A stretch of 64,000 bases of DNA from an uncultured Mediterraneibacter sp. (GTDB taxonomy: Bacteria > Bacillota > Clostridia > Lachnospirales > Lachnospiraceae): positions 62,001 through 126,000 of the forward strand of contig CAKRDD010000004.1 of the NCBI GenBank assembly GCA_934309345.1. Direction: 5' to 3'. The notes beneath the pieces were generated by a model. That model ran no database searches. It saw only the letters and a list, made by a program, of their open reading frames with translations, and was not told the origin of the DNA. The position numbers and the translations under genes were made by a program. Shown here one piece after another: positions 44,329-52,625 of this stretch; position 1 is the stretch's first letter; the number at the start of each line of letters is the position of its first letter.

Positions 44329-44892
44329 TTATATTATTCTCGTATAATCCAGGAAGAAGCACACACAACATACTGTTTTATCGCCCTGGTTCCGATACAC
44401 ATGCGGCTGATCTGTCTCGAATTTATAGATCTGTCCTTCCTGGATTTCCTGCATATGGTCATGGCATTCTACTGTTAGTACCCCTTCTGTTACTGTGAGG
44501 TATTCCCTTGTCTTCTCCCCATGACTTCCACTCAGATAACATCCGCCAGGCTCAATCTCAATCTGATAGACTTCTACAGACTGGGAATCTTCATAAGGAA
44601 AACACGTCCAGACTTTATATTGTCCTTCCAGTTCTTTCGTTGGCACAAGTTCATTTGGCGTCACCAGACAGTAATCTATCCGCGGCGGATCGATCAGGCG
44701 CTGGAACTCAATTCTCAACCCACTTGTAATTTTTCCTAAAACACCAAGGGACGGATTCGCCGTCCCTCTTTCTATCTGTGCCAGCATACTTTTACTGACT
44801 CCTGTCTGCTCTGAGACCTGATCCAGGCTCATTCCCTTCGCCTTGCGGATCTTCTTTAAATTTTCTGATACATTATGTGATAAATAATCCAT
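44329..44892 (-). CDS. XRE-cupin regulator of the GABA operon
   Basis: A 187-residue regulator with an N-terminal XRE helix-turn-helix (MSLDQVSEQTGVSKSMLAQIERG, about 20-45) and a C-terminal cupin (about 110-180; GGCYLSGSHGEKTREYLTV). PuuR-like regulators of putrescine and GABA genes share this layout. It is inside the operon and presumably senses GABA or a related amine. Confidence 0.93.
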   Translation of the reverse strand: MDYLSHNVSENLKKIRKAKGMSLDQVSEQTGVSKSMLAQIERGTANPSLGVLGKITSGLRIEFQRLIDPPRIDYCLVTPNELVPTKELEGQYKVWTCFPYEDSQSVEVYQIEIEPGGCYLSGSHGEKTREYLTVTEGVLTVECHDHMQEIQEGQIYKFETDQPHVYRNQGDKTVCCVCFFLDYTRII

Positions 44893-44903
44893 CTACATCA
44901 TCC

Positions 44904-46088
44904 TTACAACGCTTTTCTGTATAACATCTCAATGTCACACTTTCTCGAAGATCTCGGATTTACTGCAATATTTCCACTCTTCATGGCATCCACTGCCATT
45001 GCTTCAATCTTGCTCTCGATCTCTTCTGCACTCACCGGTCCTGTCTTGCTGGCATTATTGATTGCCTCTGTCAGATTTGCCGGTATTCCAATCTCTCCAC
45101 ATAATTCACGGATGGCATCTACCAGCATCATTGATTCAAATTCTTCCTCATAAGCCGGAACCGGACTGATGTCATTATAGATCGTCAGATATCTTCCATG
45201 ATCTGCCAGTGCATTATACTCTGCGATTACCGGAAGCAATACTGCATTTGCTACTCCATGTGGCACATCAAAGAATGCACTGACCGGATGGCTCATTGCG
45301 TGAACATTTCCAAGTCTTGCAAAGGAAAATGCAATTCCTGCGAAAAGTGAACCTACAAGCATTGCCTCTGCCGCTTCGATATCTCCACGATTTGCTACAA
45401 ACCTTCTGATATTTTTTCCGATCAGACTCATCGCTTTCTCTGCCATCGCATCGGAGAATGGAGAGGCTGCTGTTGAAATATATGCCTCCTCCGCATGGAT
45501 AAATGCGTCAATTCCACAAGCTGCTGCAACGCTTGCCGGAGCTGTTGTCAGAAGTTCTGCGTCCAGAATTGCGTAAGCCGGAAGAATCTCATAACTGAAA
45601 ACTGTCAGCTTATAATCTCTGCTGTGATCTGTAATAACAGAGAACGCTGTTACTTCAGAACCTGTTCCTGCTGTCGTCGGAATCGCAATCAACGGAATGA
45701 TCGGTCCCGGAACTTTGTTGGCACCTTCATATTCTGTAATGCTTCCGCCATATTTCGCAGTTACACCGACTGCTTTTGCCACATCCATCGGAGAACCGCC
45801 GCCGAATGCCACGATAAAATCTGCACCTGATTCTTTGAATGCCGCTGTTGCCTTATCTACTGTCTCAACAGATGGATTTCCTTCTATCTCTGTAAATGTA
45901 TCAACAGCAATTCCTGCCACTTTCAGAGACTCTGCTGCCTTCTCCACGAGCCCCATCTTCGCCAGATGCGGTCCGGACATAAGAAATGCATGGGAGCCGC
46001 CTGACTTCTTCGCAACCTCGGGAAGCTTTGCAAGGCTTCCCTTTCCTACTGTAATATTCTGTGGAACTGAAAAACTAAATTCATTCAT
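44904..46088 (-). CDS. Iron-containing alcohol dehydrogenase
   Basis: A 394-residue Fe-ADH with the nucleotide site AFGGGSPMDVAKAVG, PTTAGTGSEVTAFS and the metal residues in DAFIHAEEAY, HAMSHPVSAF and DVPHGVANA. Within a GABA operon it might act on succinate semialdehyde or 4-hydroxybutyrate, duplicating the other dehydrogenase, or on an aldehyde derived from another amine. The ATG at 46088 lies one base-pair-scale step past the permease stop; a TTG at 46094 is an alternative start with a better-spaced GGAGG. Confidence 0.9.
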   Translation of the reverse strand: MNEFSFSVPQNITVGKGSLAKLPEVAKKSGGSHAFLMSGPHLAKMGLVEKAAESLKVAGIAVDTFTEIEGNPSVETVDKATAAFKESGADFIVAFGGGSPMDVAKAVGVTAKYGGSITEYEGANKVPGPIIPLIAIPTTAGTGSEVTAFSVITDHSRDYKLTVFSYEILPAYAILDAELLTTAPASVAAACGIDAFIHAEEAYISTAASPFSDAMAEKAMSLIGKNIRRFVANRGDIEAAEAMLVGSLFAGIAFSFARLGNVHAMSHPVSAFFDVPHGVANAVLLPVIAEYNALADHGRYLTIYNDISPVPAYEEEFESMMLVDAIRELCGEIGIPANLTEAINNASKTGPVSAEEIESKIEAMAVDAMKSGNIAVNPRSSRKCDIEMLYRKAL

Positions 46089-46090
46089 TA

Positions 46091-47632
46091 TCAAACTGTG
46101 CCTCCAATCAAATCACTTTTCTGCATCAGTACACGATCAATTGCTGCATCGATCACTTTATCAAGCTCTTCTTCATCTGCCTCTGGCATCAGAGTTGCTG
46201 CATCCTCATCAGAGATGATCTCAACAAGTGTACCAAAGGACTCTTTGTATTTCACTTTACATACAACATAGAACACAACACCAAGTGCTGACCATCCAAG
46301 TACCATCAGCCACTCCTGAAGAATCAGGTTTCCACCACTTCCCGGAATACAGTACATTGCAACCATAAATCCTGACATGATAACTGCCATAGTTCCGAAG
46401 AATTTATAACATGGAACTTTATACGGTCTTGGCATATCCGGCTCTTTCTTTCTTAGGATCATAAAGGAAAGAGCAACCATACAGTAAGCGAAACAACATC
46501 CAAAGTTACCGGCATCACTGATCCATACAAGCATCTTTCTTCCTGCGAACGGAGCAAGCATTGTCAGAATACCGATCAAGATCAAGGCATTTACAGGAGT
46601 TTTGTGCTTCGGATGTAACTTTGCAAAGAATTTTGGAATCATGTAAGACTCTGCCATGGAATACATTGCACGGGAACCACCAAGTAAGAAGGAGTTCCAG
46701 GATGTAACGATTCCACACATTCCACCGACAATAATAACCTTTGCCATAATTTTCGTGTTAAATGCCGCTGCCATCGCATCTGCTGTCACAAGCCCTGTTG
46801 TTTCCTGTGATGCGATAATGTCTCCAGGATTCATAACGAATCCAACTGCAATAATAACAAATGCATAAAAGATAACTGCAAGCACAACAGATAAGATCAG
46901 GATATTTCCGATTTTTTTCGGAGGAACATTGATTTCCTCTGCCGCCTGCGGGATAACATCAAATCCAATGAAGTAGAACGGTGACATTGCCGCAACTCCG
47001 ATAATTGCCTTGATATTCACACCTGCTGTTGCTCCTGCAAATATCTGTCCATCCAGATTGTCAACTGTTCCATTGATCACTGACGCAACGATCAGCAAGA
47101 TTCCTGCGCCACCGATAATACATGTCAGTACCGTCTGAAGGATAGCCGCTGTCTTTGCTCCGATAATATTGATCATCATGATCAAAAATGCGATTACGAT
47201 CGCAGTGATCAGCCAGGATGCATAAATATCAAATCCTGCAACTGTATACATATAACCTTTCAAAAATCCCGGCCACAGGTAAGTAATAATCGTTGGAAAT
47301 GCGCAGGCCTCAAAACATGCAACACTGACATATCCAAGTACGATCATCCATGTACAGATAAAAGATCCTGTCGAACCCATTGCCCTATAACTAAATACAT
47401 GCTCTCCACCGCACTGCGGCATTGCTGCTGTCAGCTCTGCGTATGTCAGACCCACGAAGAAGATCATGATACCACCGATCACAAATCCAAGTGCGGCTCC
47501 GATGACTCCACCTTTTTCAATCCAGCCTCCGGTTGAAACAACCCAGCCCCATCCGATCATAGCGCCAAAGGCAATTACAAGGATGTCCCAGGCATTTAAT
47601 ACTTTGTTAAATTCTGATTTTTTCTGTTCCAT
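46091..47632 (-). CDS. APC-family amino acid/amine permease
   Basis: A 513-residue APC-superfamily transporter with about 12-14 helices. TM1 has the IGWGWVVSTGGWI-type unwound glycine segment, and the TYAELTAAMPQCGG helix-loop is typical of the family. GABA, glutamate or polyamine uptake is likely from the operon. It is the second gene of the unit with GGAGGG upstream. Confidence 0.93.
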   Translation of the reverse strand: MEQKKSEFNKVLNAWDILVIAFGAMIGWGWVVSTGGWIEKGGVIGAALGFVIGGIMIFFVGLTYAELTAAMPQCGGEHVFSYRAMGSTGSFICTWMIVLGYVSVACFEACAFPTIITYLWPGFLKGYMYTVAGFDIYASWLITAIVIAFLIMMINIIGAKTAAILQTVLTCIIGGAGILLIVASVINGTVDNLDGQIFAGATAGVNIKAIIGVAAMSPFYFIGFDVIPQAAEEINVPPKKIGNILILSVVLAVIFYAFVIIAVGFVMNPGDIIASQETTGLVTADAMAAAFNTKIMAKVIIVGGMCGIVTSWNSFLLGGSRAMYSMAESYMIPKFFAKLHPKHKTPVNALILIGILTMLAPFAGRKMLVWISDAGNFGCCFAYCMVALSFMILRKKEPDMPRPYKVPCYKFFGTMAVIMSGFMVAMYCIPGSGGNLILQEWLMVLGWSALGVVFYVVCKVKYKESFGTLVEIISDEDAATLMPEADEEELDKVIDAAIDRVLMQKSDLIGGTV

Positions 47633-47645
47633 ATCCTGTTCCCTC

Positions 47646-48251
47646 CTATTTGTTCATTATCTTTTTTGCTACATCTTCAATCAGTTCTGCTGTTCCATCT
47701 ACTCCCAGAAGACTGCTGTCGATCAGCATATCACGGTTATGACGATCACCACGATTGCTTCCGGTAAGTGCCAGATGACGCTTGTGGTACCTCTTATCCT
47801 TTTCTATAATAAGAAGCTTTGCATCATCTGCTGAAAGATTGTGACTCTTCATTACGTTTTGGATTCTCACTTCGTTTGGAGAATAGATAAATACTCTGAG
47901 AATCGGCTGATGTTCCTTCAAAATGTAATCTGCTGATCGTCCAATGATCACACAAGACTCTCTGTCTGAAAGCTTTCGTATAATCGTTTTCTGAACATGC
48001 ATTGCACGGTCTGTCAGGTCTGCATATTTTGAAAAAGATCCTCGGACATCTCCCTCCGCTCCTTTTCCGGCAATCGTAACGCCTTCCTCAACCTTCTCCA
48101 TAATCTCTTTCGGTATTCCTACTTCCTTTATGATCTGGTCTACTGTATCTCGATCATAAAATTTAATTCCGAGATCTTCTGCGACTTTCCGGCCAATCTG
48201 ATTTCCCTTTGCACCGTATTCGCATCCGATTGTAATAACTAGATGTGCCAT
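47646..48251 (-). CDS. Cytidylate-kinase-like family protein
   Basis: A 201-residue P-loop protein of the cytidylate-kinase-like family. The opening ITIGCEYGAKGNQIGRKVAEDLG is the Walker A region; a VIIGRSADYIL strand and a RVFIYSP strand follow, then an arginine-rich lid. Such proteins often sit beside transport or catabolic genes in Lachnospiraceae, and their substrate is unknown. The start is set at the ATG at 48251 after AGAGGGTG. It is the first gene of the operon ending at 41798, an odd place for a nucleotide kinase. Confidence 0.85.
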   Translation of the reverse strand: MAHLVITIGCEYGAKGNQIGRKVAEDLGIKFYDRDTVDQIIKEVGIPKEIMEKVEEGVTIAGKGAEGDVRGSFSKYADLTDRAMHVQKTIIRKLSDRESCVIIGRSADYILKEHQPILRVFIYSPNEVRIQNVMKSHNLSADDAKLLIIEKDKRYHKRHLALTGSNRGDRHNRDMLIDSSLLGVDGTAELIEDVAKKIMNK

Positions 48252-48373
48252 ATCATTCACCCTCTCTTTCATTTTCTGCTGCTTACTCCCATACAAATCA
48301 TCTGAATGATTTTTTATGATTTACACGAGAGTGAACAGCATTTCATTACCGTCTCATCAATTCTGGAAACTAA

Positions 48374-48411
48374 GAAGAAAAAGGGCGCACGATCATTCTC
48401 GTGACGCCCTT
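48374..48411 (-). terminator. Terminator of the ornithine-type aminotransferase gene
   Basis: AAGGGCG pairs with CGCCCTT, with an inner CACGA/TCGTG stem. A T-run follows on the reverse strand. Confidence 0.88.
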
Positions 48412-48433
48412 GTCTTCTATAGTTCTTCTATAT

Positions 48434-49648
48434 TCATGATAATGCTTTTACTGCCTCTTCGATAATCTCAACTGCCTTATCACACTCTTCTTCACTGACG
48501 ATCAGTGGTGGAACCATACGGATAATATGTGCTCCGATTGCTGTGATAAGAAGCTTTCTGTCAAAGCATCCATGTTTTACATCAACTCCTGAGATTGTAT
48601 CATCAAACTCAACACCAACCAGAAGTCCCTGATGTCTTACTTCTTTCACATGTGGCAGTTTCTCCAGTTTTGCTGCGAAATAATCTCCGACCTTCTTTGC
48701 ATTTCCTGCAAGGTCTCTGTCAAGAAGCTCTCCAACCTCTGCAAGTGCTGCTGCACAGCTGATCGGATGTCCACCGAATGTTGTTCCATGTGATCCTGCT
48801 GTAAATGCTTTTGCAACTTCCTCTGTTGCACAGATTGCTCCGATCGGCATTCCACCGCCAAGACCTTTCGCCATGGATACGATATCCGGTTTTACTCCAT
48901 AGTTCATATAGGACATGACTGCTCCGGTTCTGCACCATCCTGTCTGTACCTCATCCAGAAGTAAGAGCATTCCTTTCTCATCACAGAATTCGCGAAGTCC
49001 TTTCATAAATTCCTGTGTTGCCGGATGAACGCCACCTTCGCCCTGTACAGGCTCGATCATAATGGCGATCGTATTCTCTGTACATGCATCCTTGAATGCT
49101 TTCAGGTCATTGTATGGTGCATAAGAGAATCCGTAAGTCATAGGTCCGAATCCAACCTGGCATCCATTTCCCGGCTGACCTGTTGCTGACATTGCTCCAA
49201 ATGTTCTTCCATGGAAACCATCCTTTGCTGTTACGATGTGATATCTGTTTGGACCGTATTTCTCAATACCATATTTACGAGCCATCTTGATCATTGCCTC
49301 GTTGGCCTCTGTTCCTGAGTTCTGGTAAAAAATCTTGTCCATTCCAAGAGTCTTACATACCTTCTCGGCAAGCAGTGCCTGTGGAATTGTGTATGGATAG
49401 TTAAATGTGTGCATTATATCGTCCACCTGGTCTTTGACTGCTGCCACGACCTTCGGGTTTCTGTTTCCTGCATTGTTTACTGCGATTCCTGCATAGAAGT
49501 CAAGATATGGTGTTCCGTTCTCATCATAGAGGTACATCCCCTCGGCTGTCTCTGCAAGAAAATCGAAACGCTCATAAGTCTCGATCATGTATTTGCTTAC
49601 TTTGTCTTTGATATCCTGTGCTGTTAATCCTGTGTCTTTTAATTTCAT
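48434..49648 (-). CDS. Acetylornithine/ornithine-type class III aminotransferase
   Basis: A 404-residue class III PLP aminotransferase resembling ArgD. The PLP lysine is in SMAKGLGGGMP near residue 261. Further blocks are FYQNSGTEANEAMIK, AKDGFHGRTFG, EPVQGEGG and LDEVQTGWCRTG. ArgD makes N-acetylornithine in arginine synthesis, but no other arg gene is here, and the GABA operon follows, so putrescine, ornithine or GABA could be the real substrate. The ATG at 49648 has an AGGAGGG site. A leader hairpin (49741-49800) precedes it. Confidence 0.86.
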   Translation of the reverse strand: MKLKDTGLTAQDIKDKVSKYMIETYERFDFLAETAEGMYLYDENGTPYLDFYAGIAVNNAGNRNPKVVAAVKDQVDDIMHTFNYPYTIPQALLAEKVCKTLGMDKIFYQNSGTEANEAMIKMARKYGIEKYGPNRYHIVTAKDGFHGRTFGAMSATGQPGNGCQVGFGPMTYGFSYAPYNDLKAFKDACTENTIAIMIEPVQGEGGVHPATQEFMKGLREFCDEKGMLLLLDEVQTGWCRTGAVMSYMNYGVKPDIVSMAKGLGGGMPIGAICATEEVAKAFTAGSHGTTFGGHPISCAAALAEVGELLDRDLAGNAKKVGDYFAAKLEKLPHVKEVRHQGLLVGVEFDDTISGVDVKHGCFDRKLLITAIGAHIIRMVPPLIVSEEECDKAVEIIEEAVKALS

Positions 49649-49740
49649 TTTCAAACCCTCCTGAATCTGCAGCTGTTTCACAGTTGCTTTAATCTCAACT
49701 AATTATCAAATACATCGCGCGCTGAAATTTTTTTATAATA

Positions 49741-49800
49741 AACAAAAACAAAAAGAGCAAAGTTACTACGAAATGTAAGCACCTTTGCTCTTTGTTTTTG
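49741..49800 (-). terminator. Intrinsic terminator in the aminotransferase leader
   Basis: CAAAAACAAAAAGAGCAAAG pairs with CTTTGCTCTTTGTTTTTG. On the reverse strand it follows a promoter at 49822-49850 by only about 15 nt and precedes the gene by about 90 bp. It would act as an attenuator or end a short RNA. Confidence 0.7.
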
Positions 49801-49821
49801 TCTATTATTTTGTACAAACAT

Positions 49822-49850
49822 ACAATATCACGTTCAATATAGTCTGTCAA
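49822..49850 (-). promoter_or_regulatory. Promoter of the ornithine-type aminotransferase gene
   Basis: TTGACA (49845-49850), 17-bp spacer, TATTGT (49822-49827) on the reverse strand. Confidence 0.72.
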
Positions 49851-49874
49851 CAACTTTTTTTATTTTATTTTGTC

Positions 49875-49902
49875 TTGACAATTTTAATTTGTAGTTTATC
49901 AT
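49875..49902 (+). promoter_or_regulatory. Promoter of the GldA-like dehydrogenase gene
   Basis: TTGACA (49875-49880), 16-bp spacer, TATCAT (49897-49902), about 50 bp before the start. The 308-bp gap 49649-49956 holds this, the reverse promoter and the leader terminator. Confidence 0.6.
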
Positions 49903-49956
49903 AATAAAGTATTAAAGTGATAAATATACTATTTTAATAGGAAAGGAAATCCAAAT

Positions 49957-51054
49957 ATGAAATTAGAAAACTACGAAGTACATCTGCCAAGTTATTCCAT
50001 TGGCGATAAGATATACGATAAGATCGGACCGGTCTGTGAGTCCTATGGTAAGACGGTTCTCTTAATTGGCGGGAAACGGGCACTTGCCGCAGCCGAAGAG
50101 AAAATCCGCGCTTACGTGAAAAAAACAAATCTGACGATCATCGGAACGGAACTCTACGGAACAGACTGTACTTACAAAACAGTGGAAACTTTACGTTCTC
50201 TCCCAGTCTATCAGGAAGCCGATATGGTATTTGGAGTCGGCGGTGGAAAAGCACTCGACACTGTAAAATGTCTGTGTATCGAAGATGACAAACCTGTCTT
50301 TTCTTTTCCAACCATTGCTTCTAACTGTGCCGCCTGCACTTCTGTGTCGATTATGTACAACGAAGATGGAACTTTTTTAAAGCCTCATTTCTTCGTGCGT
50401 CCAGTCATGCATGCATTTATTGATACTGAAATTATTGCTCAGGCTCCAAGTCAATATATGTGGGCAGGAATTGGTGACACTTATGCAAAATATTATGAAG
50501 CAACCATTTCTTCCCGTGACGAACGGCTAGAGCACTTCACTGCTGTCGGCGTTGCTGTCAGCCATATGTGCCGTGATCCATTGCTTCAGTATGGTGCCAA
50601 AGCTTTTGAAGACCACAAGAAAGGGCTTTGTACTTATGAAGTGGAACAGGTTGTCCTTGCCATTGTAGTTACAACAGGAATTGCATCCATCTTCCTGACC
50701 AAGGATTTTACACCTGATTATAACAGCGGTCTCGCCCATGCTGTTTTCTATGCACTAACCTCCTACCCGGTTATTGAAGAAAAACATTTACATGGAGAGG
50801 TCGTTGGATTTGGTGTGTTGCTTGCTCTTCTTGTCGACGGTCAGAAAGATGAATTTGAAAAGATTTATGAACTGAATAAGGCAATTGGGCTTCCAGTTTC
50901 TTTAAAGGAAATTGATATTACAGAAGAACAGTGGGAAGAAAGTATGAACCGCATCCCAGAGATGTCCGATGTCGCACATTATCCTTATAAAGTGATACGT
51001 AAAATGCTCATCGATGCTATGAATACATTAAAAAACAGAGTTGCAAAGGATTGA
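49957..51054 (+). CDS. GldA-like iron/zinc alcohol dehydrogenase
   Basis: A 365-residue glycerol-dehydrogenase-family protein. The VFGVGGGKALDTVK nucleotide site and SFPTIASNCAACTSVSI block fit GldA, and HAVFYAL and HLHGEVVGFG carry the metal histidines. The usual glycerol contacts are not verifiable. The ribosome site AAAGGAAA is present. It is followed after five bases by the YkvI permease gene, so substrate import and oxidation or reduction may be linked. Confidence 0.88.
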   Translation: MKLENYEVHLPSYSIGDKIYDKIGPVCESYGKTVLLIGGKRALAAAEEKIRAYVKKTNLTIIGTELYGTDCTYKTVETLRSLPVYQEADMVFGVGGGKALDTVKCLCIEDDKPVFSFPTIASNCAACTSVSIMYNEDGTFLKPHFFVRPVMHAFIDTEIIAQAPSQYMWAGIGDTYAKYYEATISSRDERLEHFTAVGVAVSHMCRDPLLQYGAKAFEDHKKGLCTYEVEQVVLAIVVTTGIASIFLTKDFTPDYNSGLAHAVFYALTSYPVIEEKHLHGEVVGFGVLLALLVDGQKDEFEKIYELNKAIGLPVSLKEIDITEEQWEESMNRIPEMSDVAHYPYKVIRKMLIDAMNTLKNRVAKD

Positions 51055-51059
51055 TTTTT

Positions 51060-52244
51060 ATGACAAAACAAATAAATTCATCACCAGCAAAAGCGACCGC
51101 CGCATCTGGTTCTTCCATGATCCTTGGCGTAGCTTTCGTCTGGTTTACCACACATTTCGGAGGCGGATTTGCCTCCGGTGCCCAAATCTACAGTTATTAT
51201 GTACGTTATGGAATCTGGTGTCTGATCATGCCGATATTCGCCATGTTGTATAACGGTATCTTCTTTGCTTATGGGCTTCGCTTCGCAAGAAAACACGAAG
51301 TCTATGATTACCGTTCCTACAATAATGCATTTTACGGAAAGTTCGCCCCGATTTTCTCGAATCTGTTCGAACTGCTCTATCTCTGTGTGATGTGTGTTGC
51401 CCCTGCAGTCGCATTTGCCACAGGTGGAGCAACCTTAAGCACATTGACAGGACTTCCGTATCTGCTCTGTACTCTGATCATCGGAATCTTTATCTTCATT
51501 GTTGCGATTTTCGGAACAGATCTGGTACGGCGCGTAGCTTCTGTACTTTCCATCTGCATTATCGCCGGACTTTTTCTCGTCTATGTTCCAAACATTCTTC
51601 ATGGATGGGGAAATATCACAAGTACATTAAGCACAATGGTGGCCCAGCCACAGCCGTTCGGAAAGGCTCTTTATTCCGCATTCTTATACGGAACCTTTCA
51701 GCTTGCTAACATTGCTGTATTCGTCCAGCATGCGAAATCTTTTGCCCGGCCAAAAGATGCCGTCAAAAGCATGGGAATCGGATTTATTGTAAATGCTTTA
51801 CTGATGATCATGGTTGTTCTCGGTATCCTTACAGTTTATTCTGATCCGGAAATGATGAACCAGAGTGTACCAACCCTGTTCATGGTTCAACAGGGTGTCG
51901 GCAAAGGATTCCTTACACCACTCATCTCTGTTCTGATCATCCTTGGCGCAGTGTCTACCGCCGTCAATATGGTAGCTGCTATGGTGACAAGAATTAACAG
52001 TGGACTTCTGAAACAAGATAAAAAGAAATCTTCTGGAACAGCGAAAAAAACTGACAGGAAGATTTCCCTGCGTGAGGTTATAATTGCACTGATCTGTTGT
52101 ATTGCTGATTTCTGTATTGCCCAGTTTGGATTGCTTACACTGATCCAGAAAGCTTACAGTGCACTGGCATATCTTGCTATTCCGGTGATTCTGGTACCTT
52201 ATATCATTCATATGATTGTGACACGATTTGACAGTAAGAATTGA
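51060..52244 (+). CDS. YkvI-type membrane protein
   Basis: A 394-residue protein with about ten to eleven membrane helices, similar to the uncharacterised YkvI family (distantly related to neurotransmitter:sodium-symporter-like folds). The FVWFTTHFGGGFASGAQIYSYY segment marks its first helix pair. The ATG at 51060 has AAAGGA in the end of the preceding gene. It is probably a permease for the substrate of the GldA-like enzyme; that is inference from order only. Confidence 0.85.
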   Translation: MTKQINSSPAKATAASGSSMILGVAFVWFTTHFGGGFASGAQIYSYYVRYGIWCLIMPIFAMLYNGIFFAYGLRFARKHEVYDYRSYNNAFYGKFAPIFSNLFELLYLCVMCVAPAVAFATGGATLSTLTGLPYLLCTLIIGIFIFIVAIFGTDLVRRVASVLSICIIAGLFLVYVPNILHGWGNITSTLSTMVAQPQPFGKALYSAFLYGTFQLANIAVFVQHAKSFARPKDAVKSMGIGFIVNALLMIMVVLGILTVYSDPEMMNQSVPTLFMVQQGVGKGFLTPLISVLIILGAVSTAVNMVAAMVTRINSGLLKQDKKKSSGTAKKTDRKISLREVIIALICCIADFCIAQFGLLTLIQKAYSALAYLAIPVILVPYIIHMIVTRFDSKN

Positions 52245-52277
52245 TTTAATGTACTGTTAAAAATATCCACTTTGGTG

Positions 52278-52306
52278 GGCACTATGTATTATTGATACAT
52301 GGTGCC
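52278..52306 (+). terminator. Terminator-like hairpin after the YkvI gene
   Basis: GGCACTATGTAT pairs with ATACATGGTGCC (one G-U) over five bases. The following T-run is short. Confidence 0.6.
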
Positions 52307-52341
52307 TCCTTTAGTATTGCTTTAGTATTACAAAATATTTC

Positions 52342-52403
52342 TTGAGTTTATCCTTTGCTTATGTTATGCTAGCTGCACACAGATGATACATCTAATCATC
52401 TGT
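52342..52403 (+). promoter_or_regulatory. Promoter and first hairpin of the Rpn gene leader
   Basis: TTGAGT (52342-52347), 17-bp spacer, TATGCT (52365-52370). A 9-bp hairpin ACAGATGAT/ATCATCTGT (52379-52403) begins at the expected RNA 5' end. The leader would be about 250 nt; GAAGCTATAG occurs twice in it (52566-52575 and 52616-52625). The gap 52245-52625 shows no other gene. Confidence 0.5.
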
Positions 52404-52625
52404 ACAAAGTATCTAAATTCATTTCATCTATTTTTCGGAGCCATGATAGATCGGCAGTAATTCCCAAAAGTGATGATACGTAAACGGATAAATACTGTTT
52501 GAGAAAATGAAAAAATCCTCTTTATACACTGGAATCTGCTGAAAGTATATGTTAATCTTAGGATAGAAGCTATAGCATTTTCTTGCAAACAGGAAGTTTA
52601 TCTGTAAAGGAAAGGAGAAGCTATA

